Assembly (NCBI GenBank): GCA_040255675.1
Contig: JBDZVM010000071.1
Span: 1 to 8,312 of the forward strand
DNA length: 8,312 bases
Direction of reading: 5' to 3'
Source of the DNA: JBDZVM01 sp040255675
GTDB lineage: Bacteria > Actinomycetota > Actinomycetes > Acidothermales > Acidothermaceae
Position numbers and translations under genes: made by a program. Positions 1-6,006 of this stretch are shown piece by piece (the stretch's first letter is position 1; the number at the start of each line of letters is the position of its first letter). The notes under the pieces were generated by a model that was given only the letters and a program-made list of their open reading frames with translations, did no database searches and was not told where the DNA came from.

Positions 1-55
1 CCCACCGAGCTATACGCCGCATGCGGAGGACACCAGCATTTTGGTCGGACGACGC

Positions 56-87
56 TGTGGCCGCCGCACTCGCGCGCGACGGCCACA
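56..87 (-). terminator. Candidate terminator hairpin after the first CWB2 gene
   Basis: An 8-bp perfect inverted repeat (TGTGGCCG at 56-63, CGGCCACA at 80-87) begins seven bases beyond the TAG stop of the 94-2109 gene, which reads leftwards. Its 16-base loop contains the self-complementary TCGCGCGCGA (70-79), which could fold further. There is no U-run after it on the minus strand, so this is a GC hairpin of the U-poor kind often seen after actinobacterial genes, not a classical intrinsic terminator. I see no supportable gene in bases 1-55. Confidence 0.5.
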
Positions 88-93
88 TTCTGG

Positions 94-2109
94 CTACGGA
101 GCCGATCCGAGCACGGCTGACAAAGTGGTGTCGTTTATTGCGGACGCACCGCCGAGCCCGAGAATCCCACTGACACTGCCCTGCGGCTGTGTCGAGAAGA
201 ACTCGGGCGCACCCGGCCCCGCAACGGTCGATGATGACGTCAGCAGCAACGGCTCGCGCTGCATGCCCAGAACGGCGCCCGCGGCGAGCGCGTCTGGAAA
301 CGCATCCCCGCGTGCGACGGCAACGGTCGACGTCGTAAATCCGAGAGCGTTCGACAGTTCCCATAAAGCAACCTGAGCCGCCGTTTCGGTCCGGTCGTCG
401 CCCGCGAGCCTGCCCACGCTGACCACGCCGAGACCCCTCAAATCGACATTGGCCGCCGAATACACAGCCGACGTGCCGCCTACGATCTCGACGTCAGAGA
501 TACCTAGCTGCGTGATAGTCGCCTTTGCTGCTAGGCCGAGCGACCCGCCCTGCACGAGTATGAGCGGACTCTTCATTGCGGCTACCGCCGGGCCTACCGA
601 CAACGCGTCAGCAAAGCTGACTCCGGTAGCGACAAACGCCGTGGCGCTGCTTGGCGCGACGGATGTGTCAACCGCAAGGTTGGTCTCGTACCGATCGGCG
701 CCCGCGAGTCGGATGACCTGGATAGTTCCGTTGCTGAGATTACCGCCGATCGGTAAAGCGGCGATTTCGCTCTGCACAGATTCGTCCACGGCAGAGGTGC
801 CACCAACGATGTAGACCGTCGAGACGCCGGTGTGCTCTATGGCGTCTTTCGTTGACGTCGGTAGTGAGTGCGGCTCGGCCAACAACACGCCCGTGCCTCG
901 CATCGCGGCCAGGTAGTTCGCGGAAAGCGCGTCGGCGAAACCGACTCCGGACGCAAGGACCGCGACATCACTCCTCGGGAAGGCCTGGACAAATTCCAGA
1001 GCAGCAGTGGCATACCGGTCGCTGCCCGCAATGCGGGAGAGTGTGCCGACAAACGCAAGCCGCTGCGATACGCCGAGCGAACCTGTCGCGGATGACGCAC
1101 TCACCGACCGTGGACCACCCGTGGCCGAATCGAGGTTCGCGGAGGCGCCCGTCAGAATGAACGTACTGCCTTTTGGCGACGGACCGGACAGTGCGAATGT
1201 CAACGTGTCTGTTCCCATACCCGAGACACCAGCTACTGCTACGCCGGGAGGGCATTGTAACGAGCCCGCGTCCACCCACACGCCACGTTTTTCGCCGATG
1301 CTGAACCGGAGCGCACCCGAAATTTGGCTGCCGACGTAATCGGTGATGGCAATCGGGCCGACCGTCGCACTTTGGGAGCCGAGAGCCACGCCCACTGAGT
1401 TCGCGACGACCCTGCTTCTGGCGATAGTTGCAACCTTAACCGAGGCGCTCAACCCACCCGGCGCGGCATTTTCGCCGCCGAATATCGGCTGCGCGACGTC
1501 CTTCGTGTATGCCTTTGCGACCAGATATATCGGGCTTCCGGGTGGCACGCCGGCACCTAGGTCAAGATAGAACTTGCCGAACGAGAATTTCGTCGTGCCT
1601 GCATCCGCGGGCGCGTCGGTCTGCTGCGTGTAGCTGAACCCATCATTGCCAGGGCTGTGCGCGCTCTTGGACATCGTCACGCTGCGGTAGCCGATGAGGC
1701 GGAATGGCGGGTAGCTCATCACGAATGCTTGTGGCGGCGCCGAAAATGCGCCCGTGCGATCAGTACCTGTAGCGGTATCGCTAAGGGGGTTTTCTCCTGC
1801 GGGATCGGTCGCGAGGAAGAACCGTAAGGTGTCGTCTTTCGAGTACGCCTTTCCCGAATCATTCGGGACCGCGAGAACAACGGCCGGAACCGCTTGGTGG
1901 TTGAGGCCAGGATAGACGGTCGGTGGTGTGGTCGGCGGAGACAGCCAGCGGTACTCAGATGTAAGAGGGAAAGCCCCAAGCCCGAAGGTCGCCGCATAGT
2001 TACCTTCGAACGCCGACGCCCCTGTGACCGGTACCGCAAGCGCGGCCGCAGTAAGCGCAAGGCAAAAAAACGCAGGTACGGCGACCCGGCGAAGTGGCAC
2101 GCGGCCCAT
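94..2109 (-). CDS. Secreted surface protein with three C-terminal CWB2 repeats
   Basis: A 671-aa exported protein expected on the cell surface. The ATG at 2109 is preferred over an in-frame one 14 codons upstream because it has a strong GGAGG seven bases ahead and puts the basic n-region (MGRVPLRR) at the terminus. The signal peptide is about residues 1-33 with an ASA cleavage site. Residues 34-223 are a beta-rich region I do not recognise, and about 224-338 form a second beta-rich domain shared with the neighbouring paralogue. Three CWB2 repeats follow, starting near 358 (RIAGSDRY), 467 (RLAGADRY) and 567 (RLAGDDR). Each carries an F-A/P-DAL-S/A core and a VGG or LGG near its end, and ILL-like segments (VLL, LIL, LLL). 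CWB2 repeats normally bind cell-wall polymers non-covalently. No catalytic domain or LPXTG sorting signal is visible. There is only one cysteine after the signal peptide. The family call is firm; the role of the N-terminal part is unknown. Confidence 0.9.
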   Translation of the reverse strand: MGRVPLRRVAVPAFFCLALTAAALAVPVTGASAFEGNYAATFGLGAFPLTSEYRWLSPPTTPPTVYPGLNHQAVPAVVLAVPNDSGKAYSKDDTLRFFLATDPAGENPLSDTATGTDRTGAFSAPPQAFVMSYPPFRLIGYRSVTMSKSAHSPGNDGFSYTQQTDAPADAGTTKFSFGKFYLDLGAGVPPGSPIYLVAKAYTKDVAQPIFGGENAAPGGLSASVKVATIARSRVVANSVGVALGSQSATVGPIAITDYVGSQISGALRFSIGEKRGVWVDAGSLQCPPGVAVAGVSGMGTDTLTFALSGPSPKGSTFILTGASANLDSATGGPRSVSASSATGSLGVSQRLAFVGTLSRIAGSDRYATAALEFVQAFPRSDVAVLASGVGFADALSANYLAAMRGTGVLLAEPHSLPTSTKDAIEHTGVSTVYIVGGTSAVDESVQSEIAALPIGGNLSNGTIQVIRLAGADRYETNLAVDTSVAPSSATAFVATGVSFADALSVGPAVAAMKSPLILVQGGSLGLAAKATITQLGISDVEIVGGTSAVYSAANVDLRGLGVVSVGRLAGDDRTETAAQVALWELSNALGFTTSTVAVARGDAFPDALAAGAVLGMQREPLLLTSSSTVAGPGAPEFFSTQPQGSVSGILGLGGASAINDTTLSAVLGSAP

Positions 2110-2112
2110 CGC

Positions 2113-2123
2113 TCCCCCTCCTC
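2113..2123 (-). promoter_or_regulatory. Ribosome binding site fixing the start at 2109
   Basis: Read on the minus strand this is GAGGAGGGGGA, whose GGAGG (2117-2121) lies seven bases before the ATG at 2109. The alternative upstream ATG (2151) would place this site inside the coding region and lacks a comparable site of its own. I found no convincing -35/-10 pair between here and the hairpin at 2207-2238. Confidence 0.75.
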
Positions 2124-2206
2124 GGACATTCGGCACTTGATCTTGCCACACGATGAAGGGCGAACGCCAGCCTGCGGCGCAGTCCGGGCCAACGCGACTT
2201 AAATGC

Positions 2207-2238
2207 GGTTGGGCCGGGACTTTCGCCCCGGCCCAACC
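2207..2238 (-). terminator. Strong GAAA-capped terminator hairpin after the second CWB2 gene
   Basis: Twelve perfect pairs (2207-2218 with 2227-2238) are extended on the minus-strand RNA by a G-U wobble and a C-G pair closing a GAAA tetraloop (complement of 2221-2224). The pair at 2219/2226 works only in minus-strand RNA, since on the plus strand it is A against C. The hairpin therefore fits the gene ending at 2254, 15 bases upstream. The following minus-strand bases are GCATTTAAG, a weak U stretch. It separates the two CWB2 genes transcriptionally. Confidence 0.8.
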
Positions 2239-2253
2239 CGTGTTTCTAACTAC

Positions 2254-4185
2254 TTAGCCAAGCGCCGCGATCGCAGCGGACACCGTTGCGGCGCTAACCG
2301 CGCTGGTGCCACCGAGAACCGTGAACGCCGTGGTCACGCCACCATTGCCCTTGAGGAACGTCGGCGCACCTGCACCGAGAGCCGAGGGGCTTTGGGTGAG
2401 CAGGATAACTTGACCAAGATTGCCAGCGAACACACCCGCAGCGAGAGCGTCAGGGAAGTTGTCGCCACGGGCAAGGTTCACCGTTGCCTTGGTGAAGCCG
2501 AGGTTCGTGACTTCCCACTTCGCGATCGCCGCTGCGGTACCCGTGCGGTCGTCACCAGAAAGACGCGACTGCACCGCCACGCCGTTACCGGCAATCTGCG
2601 TCGCGACATTCGCCGAGACTGCAGCAGTGCCACCGACGATGATCGCGTTGGCCAGACCCTTGCTCAGCGCGAGCTGGGTCAAGGTGTTCTGCGCGGCGGA
2701 GCTAAGGCTCCCGCCCGTGGTGAGGATCAGCGGGATACCGTTTGCAACCGCTGGCCCAACCGAGAGTGCGTCGGCGAAGTTCTGGCCCGTCGCGACGAAC
2801 GCAGTAGCCGGCGAGACGCCAAACTGGGCGACCGTATAAAGCACGACCGCGCGGTTGGTGTCGTACCGGTCGGCACCGGCAACGCGAACCACGGTGATGA
2901 GCGGCTGCGCTGAGTTGCCGCCGACGTGCGTAGCAGTGAGCGCGTCCTCAACGGCCTGGCTAACGGCGGCTGTACCACCGACGATGTAGACCTTCGTAAC
3001 GTTGTTGGTCTTGATCGCGTTAGCGGCCGCAGTCGACAGCGTGTTCGGGTCGGTGAGCAGGATGCCAGCACCAGCCTGGCCCGCAAGGAAGTTCGCCGAC
3101 AATGCGTCGGGGTAGCTCTCGCCGCTCACGAGAACCGCAGTTGTAGTAGCGGGGAACAGCGCCGCCGCAGTCGCGTAACGGTCATCGCCGCTCTTGCGGG
3201 TAGCGGTCGCCGTTACGACCGCGTTGCCGCTTCCGACTGCGCCACCGTTGCTCGTCACGCTAACGGCGATGTCGCCGACGGTCGCGTCAAGGTTGGCGGT
3301 CGCACCCGACAACGTGTACGTGCCATTCGCCGGCGTGGTACCCGTCAGGGTGTACGTCAGCACGCTGGACGGCAGCGTCTCGCTCGGGCCGGTGGCCGTG
3401 ACGCCCGACGGCGTGCTGAGCGTACCGGCGGCCTTGAACTGACTGGTGCCAGCCAGGGTGAACACGATGTTGGTCGTGATCTGGCCACCCGGGACATCAG
3501 TCACACTGATCGGGTTGAGCCCGACCGCCGTCGCGCTCGGAGCGGCGCCCACTGCGGTAATCGACGTCTTGAAGTAAGACACCGTCGCAACCGTAACCGC
3601 GCCAGTGCTGTTGGCATTTTCCGTGATGTTTGTCGGCGCGGTAAGAGCTGAACCGACGTTCACCTTCTGGCCGCTCACGGTCAGCTGAATGTTGTCCCCA
3701 GGGAGACCTGCAGAGCTGTTGGTGAAGGTGATCAGCAGCTCGTCATTGACTCCTGCGGTAGAGCAGCCGGCGCCGTTGGACTGGGTCTTCACGGTGAAGG
3801 TCGGCAGCACGAAGCTAGAGTCGGTCGCAAGGCCGGCCGGGCTGTTGAACGGGTTAGTGAACGGGCCATTTGCGGTCACCGTCGGCGTGCCGGAGAAGCC
3901 GACCGCCTTGTTGCTGACGGTGCAGTCGCCCCCACCGAGGTCAACGGCAATGGTGTCACCGATGTTGAACCCGTTGGTCAGGTTGATGTCGAAATCACCG
4001 ACTGCCACGCCGGACCCACCCGGGTACACCGTGGTCGCACCGTTCGTCGGATCGATCTGCGTAGTGATCGTGCCGAGCGTCGCGAACGCGGTGCCGCCAG
4101 TCCCGATCATTAGGCCACCTACGGTGGCTACTGTTGCGAGTCCGGCGACGCCGGCTCGACGCAACCGTCTGGTTGCTGAGTTCAC
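2254..4185 (-). CDS. S-layer-like secreted protein with three C-terminal CWB2 repeats
   Basis: A 643-aa exported surface protein. I choose the GTG at 4185, not the ATG at 4197: a GGAGG sits five bases before the GTG, whereas the sequence before the ATG has no purine-rich site and the GGAGG overlaps that ATG. The signal peptide has an arginine-rich start (RRLRR) and cleavage near residue 35 (AFA). The mature protein is rich in Ala, Gly, Ser, Thr, Val and Asn with few charged residues, as in many S-layer proteins. Its only two cysteines (about 88 and 141) could form a disulfide. A second beta-rich domain spans about 197-312 and contains LSGATANLD. CWB2 repeats begin near 330, 434 (RVAGADRY) and 541 (RLSGDDR), each with a DAL core and an ILL-like segment (ILL, LIL, ILL). 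CWB2 repeats hold proteins to wall polymers. It is a full-length paralogue of the downstream gene. No enzyme domain is visible, so a structural or adhesive role is inferred. Confidence 0.92.
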   Translation of the reverse strand: MNSATRRLRRAGVAGLATVATVGGLMIGTGGTAFATLGTITTQIDPTNGATTVYPGGSGVAVGDFDINLTNGFNIGDTIAVDLGGGDCTVSNKAVGFSGTPTVTANGPFTNPFNSPAGLATDSSFVLPTFTVKTQSNGAGCSTAGVNDELLITFTNSSAGLPGDNIQLTVSGQKVNVGSALTAPTNITENANSTGAVTVATVSYFKTSITAVGAAPSATAVGLNPISVTDVPGGQITTNIVFTLAGTSQFKAAGTLSTPSGVTATGPSETLPSSVLTYTLTGTTPANGTYTLSGATANLDATVGDIAVSVTSNGGAVGSGNAVVTATATRKSGDDRYATAAALFPATTTAVLVSGESYPDALSANFLAGQAGAGILLTDPNTLSTAAANAIKTNNVTKVYIVGGTAAVSQAVEDALTATHVGGNSAQPLITVVRVAGADRYDTNRAVVLYTVAQFGVSPATAFVATGQNFADALSVGPAVANGIPLILTTGGSLSSAAQNTLTQLALSKGLANAIIVGGTAAVSANVATQIAGNGVAVQSRLSGDDRTGTAAAIAKWEVTNLGFTKATVNLARGDNFPDALAAGVFAGNLGQVILLTQSPSALGAGAPTFLKGNGGVTTAFTVLGGTSAVSAATVSAAIAALG

Positions 4186-4280
4186 TCCTGCCTCCATCAG
4201 AGAAGTGGTGGTGGCGAGGTGGCTTCAGCCCGAAGGCGCGATGGTGTCAGCCCCGCCGATCTGATCACGCATGATCGATC
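4186..4280 (-). promoter_or_regulatory. Long structured leader of the S-layer-like gene
   Basis: About 90 bases lie between the candidate -10 box (4284-4289) and the GTG start, which is long for this genome style. On the minus strand it holds two copies of GGGCTGA (complements of 4247-4253 and 4225-4231) 22 bases apart, a GCC-TTCG-GGC mini-hairpin, and four GATC sites packed into 4258-4280. Two of the GATC sites form the inverted repeat GATCA-cgca-TGATC. No known riboswitch consensus is recognised. It could be a protein-binding site, an mRNA-stability leader of the kind known for abundant surface proteins, or chance. Confidence 0.35.
4191..4195 (-). promoter_or_regulatory. Ribosome binding site that decides the GTG start at 4185
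   Basis: GGAGG on the minus strand, with the five bases CAGGA before GTG. The same bases lie directly inside the competing ATG reading (ATGGAGG), so both starts cannot use it. This spacing favours GTG and shortens the protein by four residues. Confidence 0.65.
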
Positions 4281-4283
4281 GAG

Positions 4284-4289
4284 ACCTTA
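4284..4289 (-). promoter_or_regulatory. Candidate extended -10 box for the S-layer-like gene
   Basis: The minus strand reads TGTAAGGT, an extended -10 with core TAAGGT. No good -35 is present; the best at 18-base spacing is TGGCAA. Transcription would start near 4277, giving the roughly 90-base leader. Confidence 0.3.
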
Positions 4290-4325
4290 CACGCTTCGCG
4301 CCCCAAGTTGCCAGACGCCCCCACC

Positions 4326-4341
4326 CACGACTTCCGTCGTG
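4326..4341 (-). terminator. Candidate hairpin terminator after the glycosyltransferase at 4394
   Basis: A 6-bp perfect stem CACGAC/GTCGTG closes a four-base loop (GGAA on the minus strand, a GNRA tetraloop), 52 bases beyond the TAA stop of the 4394-5536 gene. No U-run follows; the next minus-strand bases are G-rich. It could stop transcription before the S-layer-like gene's own promoter, but the stem is short. Confidence 0.35.
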
Positions 4342-4393
4342 TCGTGTGTGAGTAGCCAATCCGGGCATTACACCCAGAGTGGCCGACCGTAAC

Positions 4394-5536
4394 TTACCGT
4401 GCCTGCACCATCGGTGAGACAAGAGAGGCATAAGCCTCCATGTGGGTTCTCCCAACTTCTGCCGGGGAGTGTTTTAACACTGCTCCCCCCGCCGGCATCC
4501 CTATCGGGAGGCGAGCCAACGCCGCGGCCAGCGCTTTCGGGTCGTCGGGTGGTACTAAAAAGCCATCAATTCCGTCCCTAACGGACTCCGCCAAGCCCCC
4601 AACCGCGCTCGCAACCACCGGACGCCCCCGCGTAAATGCCTCCAACGCAACGAGCCCGAGCCCTTCACGACGCGACGGCGCGACGAGCGCGTGAACGTCG
4701 TCCATCTTCTGGATTAAATCTTCGTGTGGTAGCGCGGAAATTAATCGGACGCGTTCCCCCAGTGGAGCCGCCAGCGCGGCCAGTTTTCGCCGCTCCGGAC
4801 CCGAACCGACGATGTCGAGCCGCACGTCGAGCCCGTGGTCGATGGCGATACGCATCGCCTCGATGAGGACGTCGAAACCCTTCTCCGGCGATAGCCTGCC
4901 GGCCGCGAGCAACCTTAAAGGCGGGTCGGGCGGCATGGGCACGGGCGCGGAGTCCGACGTCACCGGCAGTCGCAGCACGGCCGTCGGCAATTGCGGGTCG
5001 AGCGCCTGGATTTGCCGCCGCAAATCCTCCGACACCGTGCCAACGAGCGCGGCTTTGTGTAGCACGCGATGGGCCAAACGGCGTAATGGCGCGTATCGCA
5101 GCAGGTGCGCGTCAGACCCGTGAATAGTGATGACAAGCGGGACGTCGGCGCGCTTCGCTGCGCGAAGCGCGCACAAGCCTGCGGGCAACCACCAATGCGC
5201 ATGCACGACGTCGGGCCGGAATTCCCGCACCGTTTTTTCGGCCGCCACCGCGAACGAGCGCAAATACGCCGGCAGCATGACGCCCGCGATCCGTCGCGAG
5301 CTGCCCAGCAACCCGCCGCGATACGAAAGCCGCTCCATCGACGCGGGCCCGTACCGGAACCGGTGCACCTCGACGCCCGCCACCGTGTCGATCATCGGCA
5401 GGCCGGCGTCGTGCGGCGCGAGCACCGCGACGTCCAGCCCCGCTTCTTGTTCCGCGTGCACGAGGTCGAGCAGGAATGGCGCGACGTGGTCCCGCGCATC
5501 ACGCGGGAACGACGAGGTGAGGTGCAACACGCGCAC
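4394..5536 (-). CDS. Glycosyltransferase, GT-B fold, GT4-like
   Basis: A cytoplasmic sugar transferase of 380 aa, typical for the family. The N-terminal half has RVLHLTSSFPRD at the very start, HAHWWLP (about 112-118) and HGSD (about 139-142). The C-terminal half has the nucleotide-sugar signature: GRLSPEKG (about 213-220) and the EX7E motif EGLGLVALE (291-299), followed by GRPVVAS. Family members transfer sugar from a nucleotide-activated donor, usually with retention of configuration, in making polysaccharides, glycolipids or wall glycans. The donor and acceptor cannot be read here. I prefer GTG 5536 to GTG 5575 because the first beta strand of GT-B enzymes usually begins at the terminus and a -10 box sits six bases upstream, implying a leaderless mRNA; the longer form would add 13 basic residues. 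The neighbouring CWB2 genes suggest cell-surface work. Confidence 0.9.
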   Translation of the reverse strand: MRVLHLTSSFPRDARDHVAPFLLDLVHAEQEAGLDVAVLAPHDAGLPMIDTVAGVEVHRFRYGPASMERLSYRGGLLGSSRRIAGVMLPAYLRSFAVAAEKTVREFRPDVVHAHWWLPAGLCALRAAKRADVPLVITIHGSDAHLLRYAPLRRLAHRVLHKAALVGTVSEDLRRQIQALDPQLPTAVLRLPVTSDSAPVPMPPDPPLRLLAAGRLSPEKGFDVLIEAMRIAIDHGLDVRLDIVGSGPERRKLAALAAPLGERVRLISALPHEDLIQKMDDVHALVAPSRREGLGLVALEAFTRGRPVVASAVGGLAESVRDGIDGFLVPPDDPKALAAALARLPIGMPAGGAVLKHSPAEVGRTHMEAYASLVSPMVQAR

Positions 5537-5542
5537 GGCGGT

Positions 5543-5548
5543 AGCGTA
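5543..5548 (-). promoter_or_regulatory. Candidate -10 box of a leaderless promoter
   Basis: TACGCT on the minus strand, then six bases (ACCGCC), then GTG at 5536. This TANNNT spacing places the transcription start on or next to the start codon, and no ribosome binding site lies within usable distance. Leaderless mRNAs are common in actinobacteria. No -35 consensus is seen. Confidence 0.45.
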
Positions 5549-5635
5549 TCCGTAACGCGGCCTCTTACCGCGCACGCGGCGCCGCGGTCACGGCCCTGAC
5601 GCCTAATCGCCAACTCATCGCAATGATTAACCGGA

Positions 5636-5661
5636 ACGACGCCCAGCTCGCGCTGGGTCGT
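5636..5661. repeat. Bulged stem-loop in the gap
   Basis: CCCAGC (5642-5647) pairs with GCTGGG (5652-5657) around the loop TCGC. After a two-base bulge on the left arm, ACGA (5636-5639) pairs with TCGT (5658-5661), giving 10 pairs in all. On the minus strand it is followed by TCCGGTTAATCATTG, moderately U-rich. It could be a terminator left from an earlier minus-strand gene or part of a small RNA. Confidence 0.4.
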
Positions 5662-5764
5662 GCTGCCGCATCCCCACAGCCGGTGTCTTTCCACGGTCGA
5701 GCCGTCCCCGCACATCGCTACGCATCGGATTGCCGGGCACCGCGGAGAACCGCGTCTGGCTCGA

Positions 5765-5946
5765 CCTCAACGTGAAGGTTATGGATAGAGAGTCTCGACT
5801 TGAGCGGACGAGCGCTCGCCTCAACGACGTCTCCACATCGCCGACGAGGCAATCCACAGTCTCGATTCGGCCTATCCACAAGTCCCAGTAGGCACGTCGT
5901 TAGTCGTATTCGTACACAACATGCTGGCGAGTGACGCACCTCAACG
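5765..5946 (+). repeat. Three dispersed copies of the octamer CCTCAACG
   Basis: Exact copies at 5765-5772, 5819-5826 and 5939-5946, all in the same direction. The last lies within the inverted repeat at 5936-5952. I noticed one further copy, inside the CWB2 gene at 2946-2953, so the octamer is not unique to the gap. Confidence 0.4.
5832..5880 (+). repeat. Three TCCACA hexamers at two-turn spacing
   Basis: TCCACA occurs at 5832-5837, 5853-5858 and 5875-5880, same direction, with steps of 21 and 22 bases (about two helical turns), so the copies face the same side of the DNA. The last extends to CTATCCACA, which differs at one base from the DnaA box TTATCCACA; the other two extensions differ at two. 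They could be binding sites for one protein acting on the promoter downstream. They may also be chance. Confidence 0.4.
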
Positions 5947-5952
5947 AGGTGC
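5936..5952. repeat. 7-bp perfect inverted repeat upstream of the toxin-antitoxin promoter
   Basis: GCACCTC (5936-5942), AAC, GAGGTGC (5946-5952). It ends 42 bases before the -10 box at 5995. Ribbon-helix-helix antitoxins often bind palindromes near their own promoters, but usually overlapping the core, so an upstream operator or a small hairpin are both possible. Confidence 0.45.
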
Positions 5953-5994
5953 AGTACCCGCTGAAAGGGGCGCCAATTGCAGGCCGCAGTTCAG

Positions 5995-6000
5995 TATGAT
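5995..6000 (+). promoter_or_regulatory. -10 box of a likely leaderless promoter for the toxin-antitoxin operon
   Basis: TATGAT is one base from the consensus TATAAT and lies six bases (TCTGGT) before the ATG at 6007. The geometry predicts transcription starting at or beside the start codon, and no Shine-Dalgarno sequence is present. The start itself sits in a small palindrome (TGGT-ATG-ACCA, 6003-6013). No -35 consensus is seen. Confidence 0.6.
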
Positions 6001-6006
6001 TCTGGT

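Larger units (their letters stand above)
5537..6006. other. 470-base gap without a convincing gene, rich in short repeats
   Basis: This is the space between two divergent promoters: the minus-strand glycosyltransferase and the plus-strand toxin-antitoxin pair. No open frame here has a good start together with a recognisable protein. It contains a bulged stem-loop (5636-5661), three CCTCAACG octamers, three TCCACA hexamers at 21-22-base steps, and a 7-bp inverted repeat (5936-5952). One minus-strand frame at 5739-5792 reads like the first strand of an ABC-type ATPase but does not continue. The gap may hold regulatory sites, a small RNA or a decayed gene. Confidence 0.5.

Noticed and set aside
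3..173. Plus-strand frame with protein-like stretch (AFWSDDAVAAALARDG) entering from the left edge
   Set aside because: It would overlap the CWB2 tail by 80 bases and has no recognised family. It could be the tail of a convergent gene outside the window, but this cannot be supported here.
41..376. Plus-strand open frame starting TTG with a GGAGGA upstream
   Set aside because: It lies antisense to the third CWB2 repeat, whose reading is clearly coding. The peptide is Arg-rich and low in structure, as expected of a GC-rich shadow frame.
2203..2913. Long plus-strand frame antisense to the S-layer-like gene
   Set aside because: Arg-rich shadow of the CWB2 repeats with no ribosome site. It also crosses the terminator hairpin.
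94..4185. Recent gene duplication or gene conversion between the CWB2 genes
   Set aside because: By eye the DNA-level identity is limited to short conserved motifs such as GATGTAGACC, so the duplication is old.
3689..4264. Plus-strand frame, Val/Pro-rich, antisense to the signal peptide region
   Set aside because: A low-complexity mirror of the Ala/Gly/Thr-rich coding strand, not an independent protein.
4186..4393. c-di-AMP (ydaO type) or c-di-GMP riboswitch upstream of a wall-protein gene
   Set aside because: Considered because such riboswitches precede actinobacterial wall genes, but the conserved GGGG-GAA blocks and pseudoknot sequences are missing.
5672..5880. Replication origin suggested by DnaA-box-like sequences
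   Set aside because: Only one near-perfect box, no AT-rich unwinding region, and no dnaA, dnaN or rep gene nearby.
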